From IMG/VR virus record IMGVR_UViG_3300032223_002574, positions 1 to 44,637 of that record: DNA of 44,637 bases, one strand, 5' to 3'. The position numbers and the translations under genes are program-made. This stretch comes from a virus. The notes beneath the pieces are model-generated. The model was given only the letters and a program-made list of their open reading frames with translations, was not told where the DNA came from and did no database searches. Of the stretch, positions 35,901 to 42,130 are shown in pieces (the stretch's first letter is position 1; every line of letters begins with the position of its first letter).

Positions 35901-36658
35901 TCTTGAAATAGTCCGTCGCCAACATATGCAGAAATGCCAGTTTTTCCATTAACTGAAACGTTAATTGTTTTATTGCTATATGTTGCATAAATGTGTAAAG
36001 GAGTGTTTAAATCGGTAATTACGCAATAAGATTTTGCATATCCTCCTGATTTTTGCGGAACATAAAATTCAATACAATTTGTTTCTTGGTTATATAAAAT
36101 GGAAGCATAATTATAAAAATAATTACCTCCACTTACGGTAGTATAATATCCAATTGATAAAAGATATATTTTGGGATATGAAACAATACTATTTCTAAAT
36201 CCTATATCTGTTCTATAATTATTTGTAGAAAAATTATCATATTCTGTAAAGTCTAAAGATTGACCATCCATCCAATCAAATGATGTCCAAAATTCTGTTG
36301 ACCAAGTGTGGGGGTTTGAAGATGGGACAAAAACATCATAAATATTTTTAATTTCAATAGAAGAACTTGATGTAATTTTAGCTGAAGTTTTATTGCCCAT
36401 AACAATTGGACTTGAATATTCTATGCCTAAAATAGATGGGTTGTTGCTATAAGATGTAGAATCAACAACCCTTAAAGTATTTAAATAACCGTAAGTAAAC
36501 CCAGCATATTGATCATATAGATTACCCGCAGTATGATCATTACCTAATGTCCCGCCATATGTCGTATAAGCATTTTTTAAATTATAATATGTATAATCAG
36601 AATCAATTGGAAAATAACCTAGGGGGTTGTCCCTATTTACAGCATATAGATATGACAT
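32942..36658 (-). CDS. Large LamG-rich tail adhesin with tandem carbohydrate-binding-like repeats
   Basis: 1238 residues, Asn/Ser/Tyr-rich. At least three LamG/concanavalin-like regions are visible. The first (about 110-315) has NTPLHIYATYSNKTINVSVN and ISNLAFYDYLLTSRQLNDHI. The second (about 410-510) has LNYHKIAVSMANNSILLTVI. The third (about 770-885) has FSANTPVHICVLFDKPYTTD and MYINGLISSP, and its last strand appears only near residue 1180 (YINLWENGVSQQDAINRYNL). Between these lie two 147-residue repeats, each beginning GDATGSYNP. A glycan-binding or receptor-binding fibre role is likely. It lies between a tail fibre gene and the portal module, preceded by GGAGG. Confidence 0.75.
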   Translation of the reverse strand: MSYLYAVNRDNPLGYFPIDSDYTYYNLKNAYTTYGGTLGNDHTAGNLYDQYAGFTYGYLNTLRVVDSTSYSNNPSILGIEYSSPIVMGNKTSAKITSSSSIEIKNIYDVFVPSSNPHTWSTEFWTSFDWMDGQSLDFTEYDNFSTNNYRTDIGFRNSIVSYPKIYLLSIGYYTTVSGGNYFYNYASILYNQETNCIEFYVPQKSGGYAKSYCVITDLNTPLHIYATYSNKTINVSVNGKTGISAYVGDGLFQDSNISNNYQNLIFRIAGSYNDFSTIPPTVTSLEPGQYFLISNLAFYDYLLTSRQLNDHIKWGMYDNKPIKSSTQYGTYMFALEESPQNFQYGKIFNGKGFQDYSNLYNLNITSQGLESKKINRVLFNNIDKTSVLSVPTDFSGIEWDGGKAALDFSDFGKISSMPCTISLVAESSLTHDDEYIWSINNVNGSSTLFVERLNGIYNLKFYDTLNGTTTTLASVTPSNTLNYHKIAVSMANNSILLTVISSLDPKSLSIIDITTQSAVYAKTIIFSNNSILTIGQSYHNGNDLNLLKANSSSFTDLGICDLYIDDFTNQYINGYYYPNGYPWSGIIKYAVPFQYYVDPYYPVDVTQSFAVNQMSYWITNIPLTSMDSILGSKIGWNSTNNALVEYSFYDPNITNQETNWKTVTRKDGFISGYNFSNKLSNMLIRVTGIVKSDNSDLIQSFNNLEIAFYKNMNFYSEGEYFLLTPVSKSINNSSFTIKSHGKPIQTRSPNLGLLFPYSVDDATVPGYAKITNLYSKNVAGIDFWYRPDTNFTNSNIIIGDVTSASGYPNLYIDSTGSAAYNSAISAIYINGLYVSNSVTASSVTDQISRFTFSANTPVHICVLFDKPYTTDMYINGLISSPIIAGIGDATGSYNPNNTTISYNSGTTTILTPNLANPTTTGQNKTAGRFAVTVGRTYTVTGAVKMASSYGTRTGKILINWVNSAGTFLSASAGTLTTLTTTNQTLSLAAVAPATAAYAYITFDFGGVSPTENYTISTMTATDSVSGSLTIAKIGDATGSYNPTNATITYTSGTNTTLIIMPNLANPTIIGQNQITGRFSSLNPAIHTLSANSRMLSSYGTRTASLSINWEDSAGTFISSTTGTPITLTTVDQAITVSATPPYNAVYGYATVNLNGVSNAETYYVDTLGLNLYAAGSESSYGYINLWENGVSQQDAINRYNLFTQNSLAIATNDNSMNSLSNPLLFDLRKTMPIVHKIGS
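33130..34003 (-). repeat. Two 441-base tandem repeats inside the adhesin gene
   Basis: Two diverged copies, anchored at GDATGSYNP at 34003-33989 and 33562-33548 (exactly 441 bases apart, 147 residues). Both share NLANPT, GQN, GRF, SSYGTRT and INW..SAGTF landmarks. Each resembles a CBM4/9-like beta sandwich. Confidence 0.8.
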
Positions 36659-36672
36659 TGGTTAGCCTCCAA

Positions 36673-37392
36673 TTATTGTGCAAGTCTTGAAAGTCTCCAT
36701 GTCACTGCAGTTGTTGCTGCATCTGTTACTGTAACTTGAAGAATAGAATTTGAAGATAAATATGAAGCAATAACATTAACTCCAGACATAGCACCACCAA
36801 TTTCTGTTACACCGTATTCTTCAAAACTTACTAAACTCGATCCGTCTGTTACAACTCTAATTGTTGAAGCTCTAACTTTAGAACCTTGTCTCATATTTAA
36901 TAAATATTCAATTCCTATAAATGTATTAACTGCAATTGTATCAATTGTTATTGCTGTATTTGATCCAAGAGTTCCTGCTGTTTGCGTATATCCCGTACCA
37001 GTTCCACTACCAGTTCCAGCAGTTGGGCTTTGCCAAACTGGCACTCCTCCAGAAACTGCAAGGACATAACCATTAGTACCAATACCAAGTCTTACTGCTT
37101 GCGTTACGGCTGAACCATTTGCTCCAGCGTATATTATGTCTCCTTTTGTTGTAAAAGGAACAGCAAGAGTTATTTGAGCATCTGTATAATTTTTTGTAGC
37201 AGCATGAGATGTTGCCGTAGGATCACCAATTGTAATCTTTCCACTTGTTTCTCTATAAACAAGGGTATTTGCTACAGCTGTAGATGTAGATTTTGTATCA
37301 ATGGTATTTGCTAAACTATAAATATCGGATGGAACATCAACTGGATCAGTTGATAATGGATATGGAAAACCTTTGCTTGTTGTTGAACTCAT
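36673..37392 (-). CDS. Tail fibre protein
   Basis: 239 residues. The N-terminus GFPYPLSTDPVDVPSDIYSL is the common start of phage tail-fibre proteins. A shaft-like part carries TTKGDIIYAGANGSAVTQAV and LGIGTNGYVLAVSGGVPVW, which recurs in the 43195 fibre. A Gly/Thr linker (TAGTGSGTGTGYT) leads to a C-terminal beta head (EYLLNMRQGSKVRASTIRVV, then SILQVTVTDAATTAVTWRLS) typical of fibre tips. It lacks a ribosome site; its -10 ends seven bases before the ATG, so it is apparently leaderless. It follows the sulfation block and precedes the LamG adhesin. Confidence 0.8.
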   Translation of the reverse strand: MSSTTSKGFPYPLSTDPVDVPSDIYSLANTIDTKSTSTAVANTLVYRETSGKITIGDPTATSHAATKNYTDAQITLAVPFTTKGDIIYAGANGSAVTQAVRLGIGTNGYVLAVSGGVPVWQSPTAGTGSGTGTGYTQTAGTLGSNTAITIDTIAVNTFIGIEYLLNMRQGSKVRASTIRVVTDGSSLVSFEEYGVTEIGGAMSGVNVIASYLSSNSILQVTVTDAATTAVTWRLSRLAQ

Positions 37393-37399
37393 AATCTAT

Positions 37400-37408
37400 A
37401 TTATAGCA
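37400..37408 (-). promoter_or_regulatory. Extended -10 promoter (TGCTATAAT), leaderless start of the fibre gene
   Basis: TG-C-TATAAT on the minus strand, then ATAGATT and the ATG at 37392. The predicted start of transcription is at or within one base of the start codon. Confidence 0.55.
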
Positions 37409-37412
37409 AATA

Positions 37413-37429
37413 ATACGCATTTTGCGTAT
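37413..37429 (-). terminator. Hairpin after the DUF2061 gene
   Basis: Perfect seven-base-pair inverted repeat ATACGCA/TGCGTAT with a three-base loop, four bases after the DUF2061 stop codon. It is followed by TATTTGC only, so it is a weak terminator or an operator overlapping the downstream promoter. Confidence 0.45.
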
Positions 37430-37432
37430 ATG

Positions 37433-37666
37433 CTACTCTCTACCCCACTTTATCTTGTTCCAAATACGCTCATGTACGTAATATAAGAATATTTTAGTAA
37501 ATATTTCCATGCCAGAAATAGCTAAGGCAAGTTTAGCTTTTCCAGTAATTAAATAAGAAAGAATGAAGGTATCAATTGTGCCAGCTGTTCTCCATGTTAC
37601 CGCTTTTACAAATGATCTTCCATGAGATACCCACATAATAGGCTTTCTTTCTATTTGCTCAAACAT
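37433..37666 (-). CDS. DUF2061 membrane protein
   Basis: 77 residues from the ATG at 37666, which has GGAAGAAAG upstream; a TTG at 37744 would overlap the preceding gene by 47 bases and add a poorly fitting N-terminus. The pattern RSFVKAVTWRTAGTIDTFIL, LSYLITGKAKLALAISGMEI and TKIFLYYVHERIWNKIKWG is the DUF2061 signature. Two hydrophobic helices (about 28-42 and 46-64) should span the membrane. The function of DUF2061 is not established. I recall, without being able to check, that it often neighbours sulfate-activation genes in bacteria; here it directly follows the APS-kinase fusion gene, which fits. Confidence 0.85.
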   Translation of the reverse strand: MFEQIERKPIMWVSHGRSFVKAVTWRTAGTIDTFILSYLITGKAKLALAISGMEIFTKIFLYYVHERIWNKIKWGRE

Positions 37667-37697
37667 AATTCTTTCTTCCGCCTCTGATATTTTATTA

Positions 37698-38453
37698 TCA
37701 AATACCCATCTGCTTACGTTTTTCAGTTGCTGAAATAGCTTCAATGTCTGCTCCTAACGATACTTGTTCAATCTTATATCCTACATCACGCCCATATACA
37801 ATATTTGTAATATTTGGCAGCTTAAGAACCAAGGCGTCTACCATAACTGGATCTTGAGATATATAACCTTTTACTTGATCAAATGTTAATGGATCTTTTT
37901 CGCTAGTTTTATAAGTATCTCTTACTCCTAATAAGACTTGATCTGCCCTTTTACCCGCTTCTTCATATAAAGCGTGATGGCCTTCATGCCAAGGTTGGTA
38001 GCGACCAAGCATTAAAGTTGTTGGCTTCCTCCAGTCATGTAATTTAAAATCAATTATAGCAACTCTTGCAGCATCAGTATACTCAATCATATCATCAAAT
38101 ACTAAATCAACATTGGTTGGAAACTCCCACATTGCAGTTGTATCTGGAAAATCACGAACTGGTTTTCTATTCATCCATACAACTTTATCTGCTTTACCAA
38201 ATGCTGATCTTGTTTCTGATGTTGGATTAATAAAATCAACAACAACATTATAACCTTTATTTGCAAGAAGTCTTGATAAAGCACCCATACGGCGGGACTG
38301 TTCAATACGATCTTCTTTGCTAAATCCAAGATCTTTATTTAATTCTGCTCTTACATCATCAGCATTAATATGAATAGCATTAATTCTATCTGCTAATTCT
38401 TTTGCAAATGTTGTTTTGCCACTGCCTGGCAACCCTATAATTTGTATAATCAT
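37698..38453 (-). CDS. APS kinase-like domain fused to a small nucleotidyltransferase domain
   Basis: 251 residues. Residues 1-130 resemble adenylylsulfate kinase (CysC), which phosphorylates APS to PAPS. They carry P-loop GLPGSGKT (7-14), NADDVR (30-35, standing for the usual DGDxxR), DLGFSKEDRIEQSRR (41-55) and FINP (74-77, usually FISP). The usual C-terminal kinase segment is shortened. Residues 146-251 are a nucleotidyltransferase of the HxGH superfamily: GRYQPWHEGHHAL (150-162) and ISATEKRKQM (240-249). That pattern is closer to NMN adenylyltransferases than to normal ATP sulfurylases. The kinase-then-adenylyltransferase order equals that of animal PAPS synthase, but the second domain is much smaller. 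It lies between a glycosyltransferase and DUF2061. Confidence 0.85.
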   Translation of the reverse strand: MIIQIIGLPGSGKTTFAKELADRINAIHINADDVRAELNKDLGFSKEDRIEQSRRMGALSRLLANKGYNVVVDFINPTSETRSAFGKADKVVWMNRKPVRDFPDTTAMWEFPTNVDLVFDDMIEYTDAARVAIIDFKLHDWRKPTTLMLGRYQPWHEGHHALYEEAGKRADQVLLGVRDTYKTSEKDPLTFDQVKGYISQDPVMVDALVLKLPNITNIVYGRDVGYKIEQVSLGADIEAISATEKRKQMGI

Positions 38454-38456
38454 CTA

Positions 38457-39107
38457 TTAAATATCTCCTTTTTGCCACATCTTATATCCATATTTATGCC
38501 AATCTTTAAAACTACCGAGATGAGTTATTGCTCCATTATGAAACAATTCCCAATCTTTACCCTTATAAATATAAATATTATTTACTCCAGAAGATACGGA
38601 ATCCTGAATAGCTCTTGTCCATATATGAACTCCTGTCATGTCATGAACAAAATTTTTATTTGAATAATCTGGATTTTCAAATTCTTTTTTTATATAATCA
38701 AGAACTTTGTTTAATACTGGATGTTCTGGACAAGAAGCAAATGCTAATTGTGCATAATTTATTCCATCATCATCTTCACAAACTATCATATCACAATTTA
38801 TTTTAAGCCATGATTCAATTGGTTGGTTACATATAGTATCAAGATCTGCATAAACACCGCCATATTTATTTACTACTAAATATCTCCAAATGTCCCCACG
38901 CATGACACCAATTGGACAACTGTTCCAAATTGAAAGCCAGTCCTCACCGTATTCGTGAAGTATAAAAGCAGACGCTTCTTCATCATCCATATAAATATAT
39001 TTATATTCTGGATTAAAATCTTTCCAGGTTTGAGCTGCCTTTTTTATTATTTCTGGCAATGAATTAAATGAGTCTTTATATGTTTGCCAAATTATTTTAG
39101 GAATCAT
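38457..39107 (-). CDS. Glycosyltransferase, GT32/OCH1-like
   Basis: 216 residues. Starts MIPKIIWQTYKD, the usual opening of sugar transferases with a DxD motif of this class. The donor-binding region is GVMRGDIWRYLVVNKYGGVY (68-86) followed by ADLDT with D88 and D90 (DxD). These bind a nucleotide-sugar through a metal ion. No membrane segment or signal peptide is seen, so it should act in the cytoplasm. It overlaps the sulfotransferase stop region by four bases (ATGA), so both proteins are made together. The acceptor is unknown; a sugar added here could be the substrate of the sulfotransferase. Confidence 0.87.
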   Translation of the reverse strand: MIPKIIWQTYKDSFNSLPEIIKKAAQTWKDFNPEYKYIYMDDEEASAFILHEYGEDWLSIWNSCPIGVMRGDIWRYLVVNKYGGVYADLDTICNQPIESWLKINCDMIVCEDDDGINYAQLAFASCPEHPVLNKVLDYIKKEFENPDYSNKNFVHDMTGVHIWTRAIQDSVSSGVNNIYIYKGKDWELFHNGAITHLGSFKDWHKYGYKMWQKGDI

Positions 39108-39757
39108 TTTGCTTTTTTTAACATGATATAATCATCTTTAAAATGATGGTGTATTAAATCTTTTGTTGAATCTTTTAATTCAATACCTTCAGATTTTTTA
39201 GTTTTATTAATTATTGGCAAATTAACTTTATCTGATATTCCTATTTTATTTAATATTATTGGCCAAGTGTTTTGAATATTTTCTATATTATACAAATCAA
39301 TACTATTATCATTATCTAATCTTACAGATTGTGGAATTGTTGGCTCATACCCACCTTCTATAGACTTTATAATAAATTTATCTAAACCTAATTTTGTTAA
39401 ATTATACATAGGATAGGTATTTTCTTCTTGCCATCGGTATTCTTTTACATAATAATACAAAGAAATCATTATTTTTTCTGGATCTCTTACAGTTGAAAAC
39501 TTATACATTGAATCCCATCTTGACCCTATTTCTTGTTTTATTCTTTTTACATCAGAATGTTTTAATAAACCTTTAGAGTTAAAATATTCTTTACCAAAAT
39601 GTTTTATATACAACTCTTCCATTTCATTGCCGAAAGTCCATCCGCCAAATATAAAATCATTCCAATTTAAATATGGAGTTAAAGCTTCTTCTATGGAAGT
39701 TCCCCCAGTTCTATCGCTATGAATAAATATAAAATTTTTTGAATAACTTAAGATCAT
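39104..39757 (-). CDS. Sulfotransferase family protein (PAPS-dependent type)
   Basis: 217 residues. Transfers sulfate from PAPS to an acceptor, usually a sugar hydroxyl. The 5'-phosphosulfate loop is at residues 9-22 (FIFIHSDRTGGTSIE); the family consensus is PKTGGTS, and here Pro-Lys is replaced by Asp15-Arg16. The 3'-phosphate motif is FSTVRDPEKIMISLYY (R91, S99). KHSDVKRIKQEIG (66-78) with H67 is the family's usual preceding helix. The length is near that of short Sulfotransfer_2-type enzymes. There is no signal peptide or membrane segment. Operon neighbours are the glycosyltransferase (4-base overlap) and APS kinase fusion, which could supply both acceptor and donor. Alternative: a PAPS-binding protein with lost or changed activity. 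Confidence 0.8.
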   Translation of the reverse strand: MILSYSKNFIFIHSDRTGGTSIEEALTPYLNWNDFIFGGWTFGNEMEELYIKHFGKEYFNSKGLLKHSDVKRIKQEIGSRWDSMYKFSTVRDPEKIMISLYYYVKEYRWQEENTYPMYNLTKLGLDKFIIKSIEGGYEPTIPQSVRLDNDNSIDLYNIENIQNTWPIILNKIGISDKVNLPIINKTKKSEGIELKDSTKDLIHHHFKDDYIMLKKAK

Positions 39758-39764
39758 AAATATT

Positions 39765-40250
39765 TTATTCTTTTAATCTTGGAAAATCAAAATAAAAATT
39801 TTGTTTTAATGTTTCGTAAAACCCATACTCAAATTCATTGTCTTTTGTTTGTCGCATTCTTGGACAAAATATCCTGGCTTGTTTCATACATTTTATATGA
39901 AAAGGATAATTATCTGAAAAAACATTTGGGCCTTCTTTAGTAGCCGTTCCTATTAAAGTTGCCCACCTTATACAATTATCATTTTTTTTAAAACTGATGC
40001 CACAATAAGCACAAATACCGTTTATATAAACAGATTCTTCATTTTTTAATAATAAAATAAATGGTTTAATTTCATCAAAAATTGGTTCAGATTGCCACGG
40101 GACTGGTATTCTTTTGTGTAAATATAATTTTGTTTCCATAATAAGTCTTTTAAAAGTTGGATTTTTTCTTATATTTAATGGAAGATCAACATAAGGTCTG
40201 GGTAAACCTAAGATGTCTTTAGTATTTTGAGACCATTTAACACTATGCAT
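39765..40250 (-). CDS. Cysteine/histidine-rich hypothetical protein
   Basis: 161 residues from the ATG at 40250, with GGAAAAG upstream; it overlaps the end of the preceding gene by eight bases. A longer reading to 40355 would lie inside that gene. A zinc-finger-like set is visible in the second half: CAYC, then HIKC and a further cysteine (FCPRM). The N-terminal half has proline-rich and basic stretches (LGLPRPYVDLPLNIRK; LHKRIPVPW). No family recognised. It is encoded between the two paralogous proteins and the sulfotransferase, so it may belong to the same pathway. Confidence 0.7.
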   Translation of the reverse strand: MHSVKWSQNTKDILGLPRPYVDLPLNIRKNPTFKRLIMETKLYLHKRIPVPWQSEPIFDEIKPFILLLKNEESVYINGICAYCGISFKKNDNCIRWATLIGTATKEGPNVFSDNYPFHIKCMKQARIFCPRMRQTKDNEFEYGFYETLKQNFYFDFPRLKE

Positions 40251-40944
40251 AATTTTTTCTTTTCCAAATATTTTTTTTATACCACCCGCTTGAAACTGAA
40301 CAACTTTGAGTATATGCATCATTAGCTTCTTTTGATAAATTTTCATTAAATTCACTTTGCCAGCTTTCAGTTTTAAATAATATTATTTGTGCAAAAGGTG
40401 TTCCTTTAGGAATTACACCTTCAAATGTTTTATTAAAAAATACTGGAACGCTTCCATTATGATACATACAAAATTCACCATCAATAACTGCACTTAATGT
40501 TTGAAATGGTAAATCAAATCTGTTTAAAGGATGAGTAAATAACATACTATATCCTTTTGGTATTTTTAATGATATTTTGGTCATCCAGGCAAAATGCAAA
40601 TTTGAAAAACCTTCAGGCGTTGGAAGAGTTTTATTTGTATAATCATTTTCTCTTAATTGTAAAAAAACATCTTTAAGTTCTTCTCTCCAAGTTATTGCTG
40701 GGCCAATTTCTGTTTGCTCCACAGCAATATCTACTGGAGTAGTTAACATATATCCAGTTGCAAAACTTTCAAAAAATGGTTGACAAAGTTTAAATCCAGG
40801 GCGAGTGGGGAATCTTTTTATTTTTTTTTCGTCTTCATCTAATCTTGTTCCATTTTTATACCAATCTGGTATAAAGTTTTTTGCTGAACCAATTCCGCCA
40901 TACGATTTATTTGTAACAAAATATTTTAATATATTTTTTTTCAT
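40243..40944 (-). CDS. Hypothetical protein, paralog of the 41648 gene (copy B)
   Basis: 233 residues, unknown function. Shares with its upstream neighbour an ordered set of motifs: FIPDWYKNG (24-32), ATGYMLTTPVDIAV (62-75), a central Trp-containing segment, KGYSMLFTHPLNRFDLPF (about 131-148), and FEGVIPKGTPFAQIILFKTE (about 174-193) followed by SW. The fold looks all-beta. I recall similar proteins in cyanophages and other aquatic phages, without a known role. It is the downstream copy of an apparent tandem duplication, separated by only eight bases. Confidence 0.75.
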   Translation of the reverse strand: MKKNILKYFVTNKSYGGIGSAKNFIPDWYKNGTRLDEDEKKIKRFPTRPGFKLCQPFFESFATGYMLTTPVDIAVEQTEIGPAITWREELKDVFLQLRENDYTNKTLPTPEGFSNLHFAWMTKISLKIPKGYSMLFTHPLNRFDLPFQTLSAVIDGEFCMYHNGSVPVFFNKTFEGVIPKGTPFAQIILFKTESWQSEFNENLSKEANDAYTQSCSVSSGWYKKNIWKRKNYA

Positions 40945-40952
40945 CTAATACC

Positions 40953-41648
40953 CTATCTGTAAGTTTTTTTAGACCAAAACATTGTTTTATATCTATTAAA
41001 AAATTGACTATTTAAAAATAATGAATTTTTTTTAATTTCTTCTTTATTATTTTCATTTCCAAAATTCATAACCCAAGATTCTCTTTTAAAAGGTATAACT
41101 TGTACCATTGGTGTTCCTGCAGGAATTATTCCTTCAAATTTTGTATCATTTAAAAAAAATGGAAGATTAACTGGAGAAAAATAATTGTCTGTATCAACAA
41201 TTCCTTCTAAAATAGAAAAATATAAATTGCCATCATGTACGGGTGGAATAAACAAACATGAATATCCAGGTTCAGTTTTTATAGCCCATGGATTATTCCA
41301 CTTGGGCAACTTTGATAATTCTTTTCTTTTTGGGTGGTATGGAGCTTGTAAAGCACTGTGCCATCCGATTGATTCGTTATTCGCAAATAATTCTTGTTCG
41401 CCTTTTTCATTTTTTTTAACAAATATATCTTGATGTGTAGGAATAATATATCCTGATGTTATAGCATCAAAAACAGGAATACATTTTTTTATTGTTCCCA
41501 TTGGTTGTAAATCTATAAATATATCTTTTTTTCCATTTATATAAGAATCAGTTTTTTTATACCAATTTGGTAAAAATTCAGAAGATGGTTTTGGCAAATA
41601 TTGATCTGAAATATCTAATATTTTAGTAAATATTATTTTTTTAGTCAT
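40953..41648 (-). CDS. Hypothetical protein, paralog of the 40944 gene (copy A)
   Basis: 231 residues, unknown function. Motifs in order: FLPNWYKKT, ITSGYIIPTHQDIFV, NPWAIKTEPGYSCLFIPP, GIVDTDNYFSPVNLPFFL and FEGIIPAGTPMVQVIPFKRE followed by SW. This copy looks nearer to the family consensus I remember (IVDTDNY, IIPAGTP, VIPFKRESW). There are no membrane segments or signal peptide and no clear catalytic triad. It lies 32 bases after a long AT palindrome and starts the accessory block that ends with the sulfation genes. Confidence 0.75.
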   Translation of the reverse strand: MTKKIIFTKILDISDQYLPKPSSEFLPNWYKKTDSYINGKKDIFIDLQPMGTIKKCIPVFDAITSGYIIPTHQDIFVKKNEKGEQELFANNESIGWHSALQAPYHPKRKELSKLPKWNNPWAIKTEPGYSCLFIPPVHDGNLYFSILEGIVDTDNYFSPVNLPFFLNDTKFEGIIPAGTPMVQVIPFKRESWVMNFGNENNKEEIKKNSLFLNSQFFNRYKTMFWSKKTYR

Positions 41649-41665
41649 TGCGCCCTTTTTTATTA

Positions 41666-41690
41666 AATTAATTAAAAATTTTAATTAATT
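41666..41690. repeat. 25-base AT-only perfect palindrome
   Basis: Twelve-base arms (AATTAATTAAAA / TTTTAATTAATT) around one A. It overlaps the stop codon of the 42118 gene and lies 18 bases before the first accessory gene. With A/T pairs only it is a poor terminator; it could be a protein-binding site or an insertion scar. Confidence 0.6.
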
Positions 41691-42118
41691 ATTATTGATT
41701 GATTTACAGATGCTTGTATTTGTTCTTTTGTTAAAACTATAGAAGGATCTATTGCTTTAGGAGCATTTGGAATAAAAATTTCTTCAGCTTTTTCTACAAA
41801 ATTTGGAGAAATAAATTTTGTTCCGTCCCATTTCCACATTACTTTAACATTATCATCAGTAATAATTGGATTATCTTTAACATCTGACAAGAAAAAAGTT
41901 TCAAATATTTGAATTACTGTATTATCATTATTTTTATCAAGAATTGCATATTTTATAATTGGAGCATCAACAAACTGTTTATTTTCATATTTTTTATTTA
42001 AATATGAATCTAAGTCTCCTGCAACTTCTATAACATTTTCAGAAGAGTCATCAACATCATTTTCTGTTTTATGATGAGCAAATACTACTCCGTCTTTTAA
42101 GTGTACATATTCTTTCAT
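41681..42118 (-). CDS. Hypothetical protein, possibly tail fibre assembly-like
   Basis: 145 residues. N-terminus MKEYVHLKDGVVFAHHKTEN is followed by acidic segments and a central MWKWDGTKFISPNF. This last pattern is typical of small phage fibre-associated or tail fibre assembly proteins, in which a GxxWDGTxF-like box recurs. The C-terminus is helical. It sits between small virion proteins and the accessory block. Ribosome site AGGAG is good. Function uncertain; a fibre chaperone is my first guess. Confidence 0.6.
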   Translation of the reverse strand: MKEYVHLKDGVVFAHHKTENDVDDSSENVIEVAGDLDSYLNKKYENKQFVDAPIIKYAILDKNNDNTVIQIFETFFLSDVKDNPIITDDNVKVMWKWDGTKFISPNFVEKAEEIFIPNAPKAIDPSIVLTKEQIQASVNQSIIIN

Positions 42119-42130
42119 ATTAATCTCCTA

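Noticed and set aside
37698-38453. Calling the fusion a full bifunctional PAPS synthase
   Set aside because: The second domain is far too short for a standard ATP sulfurylase and carries NMN-adenylyltransferase-like motifs. Sulfurylase activity remains a hypothesis.
40243-41648. Naming the paralogous pair as dUTPase or dCTP deaminase
   Set aside because: Only one short stretch (IP.GTP..Q.I.F) recalls that fold; the catalytic motifs of those enzymes are not visible.
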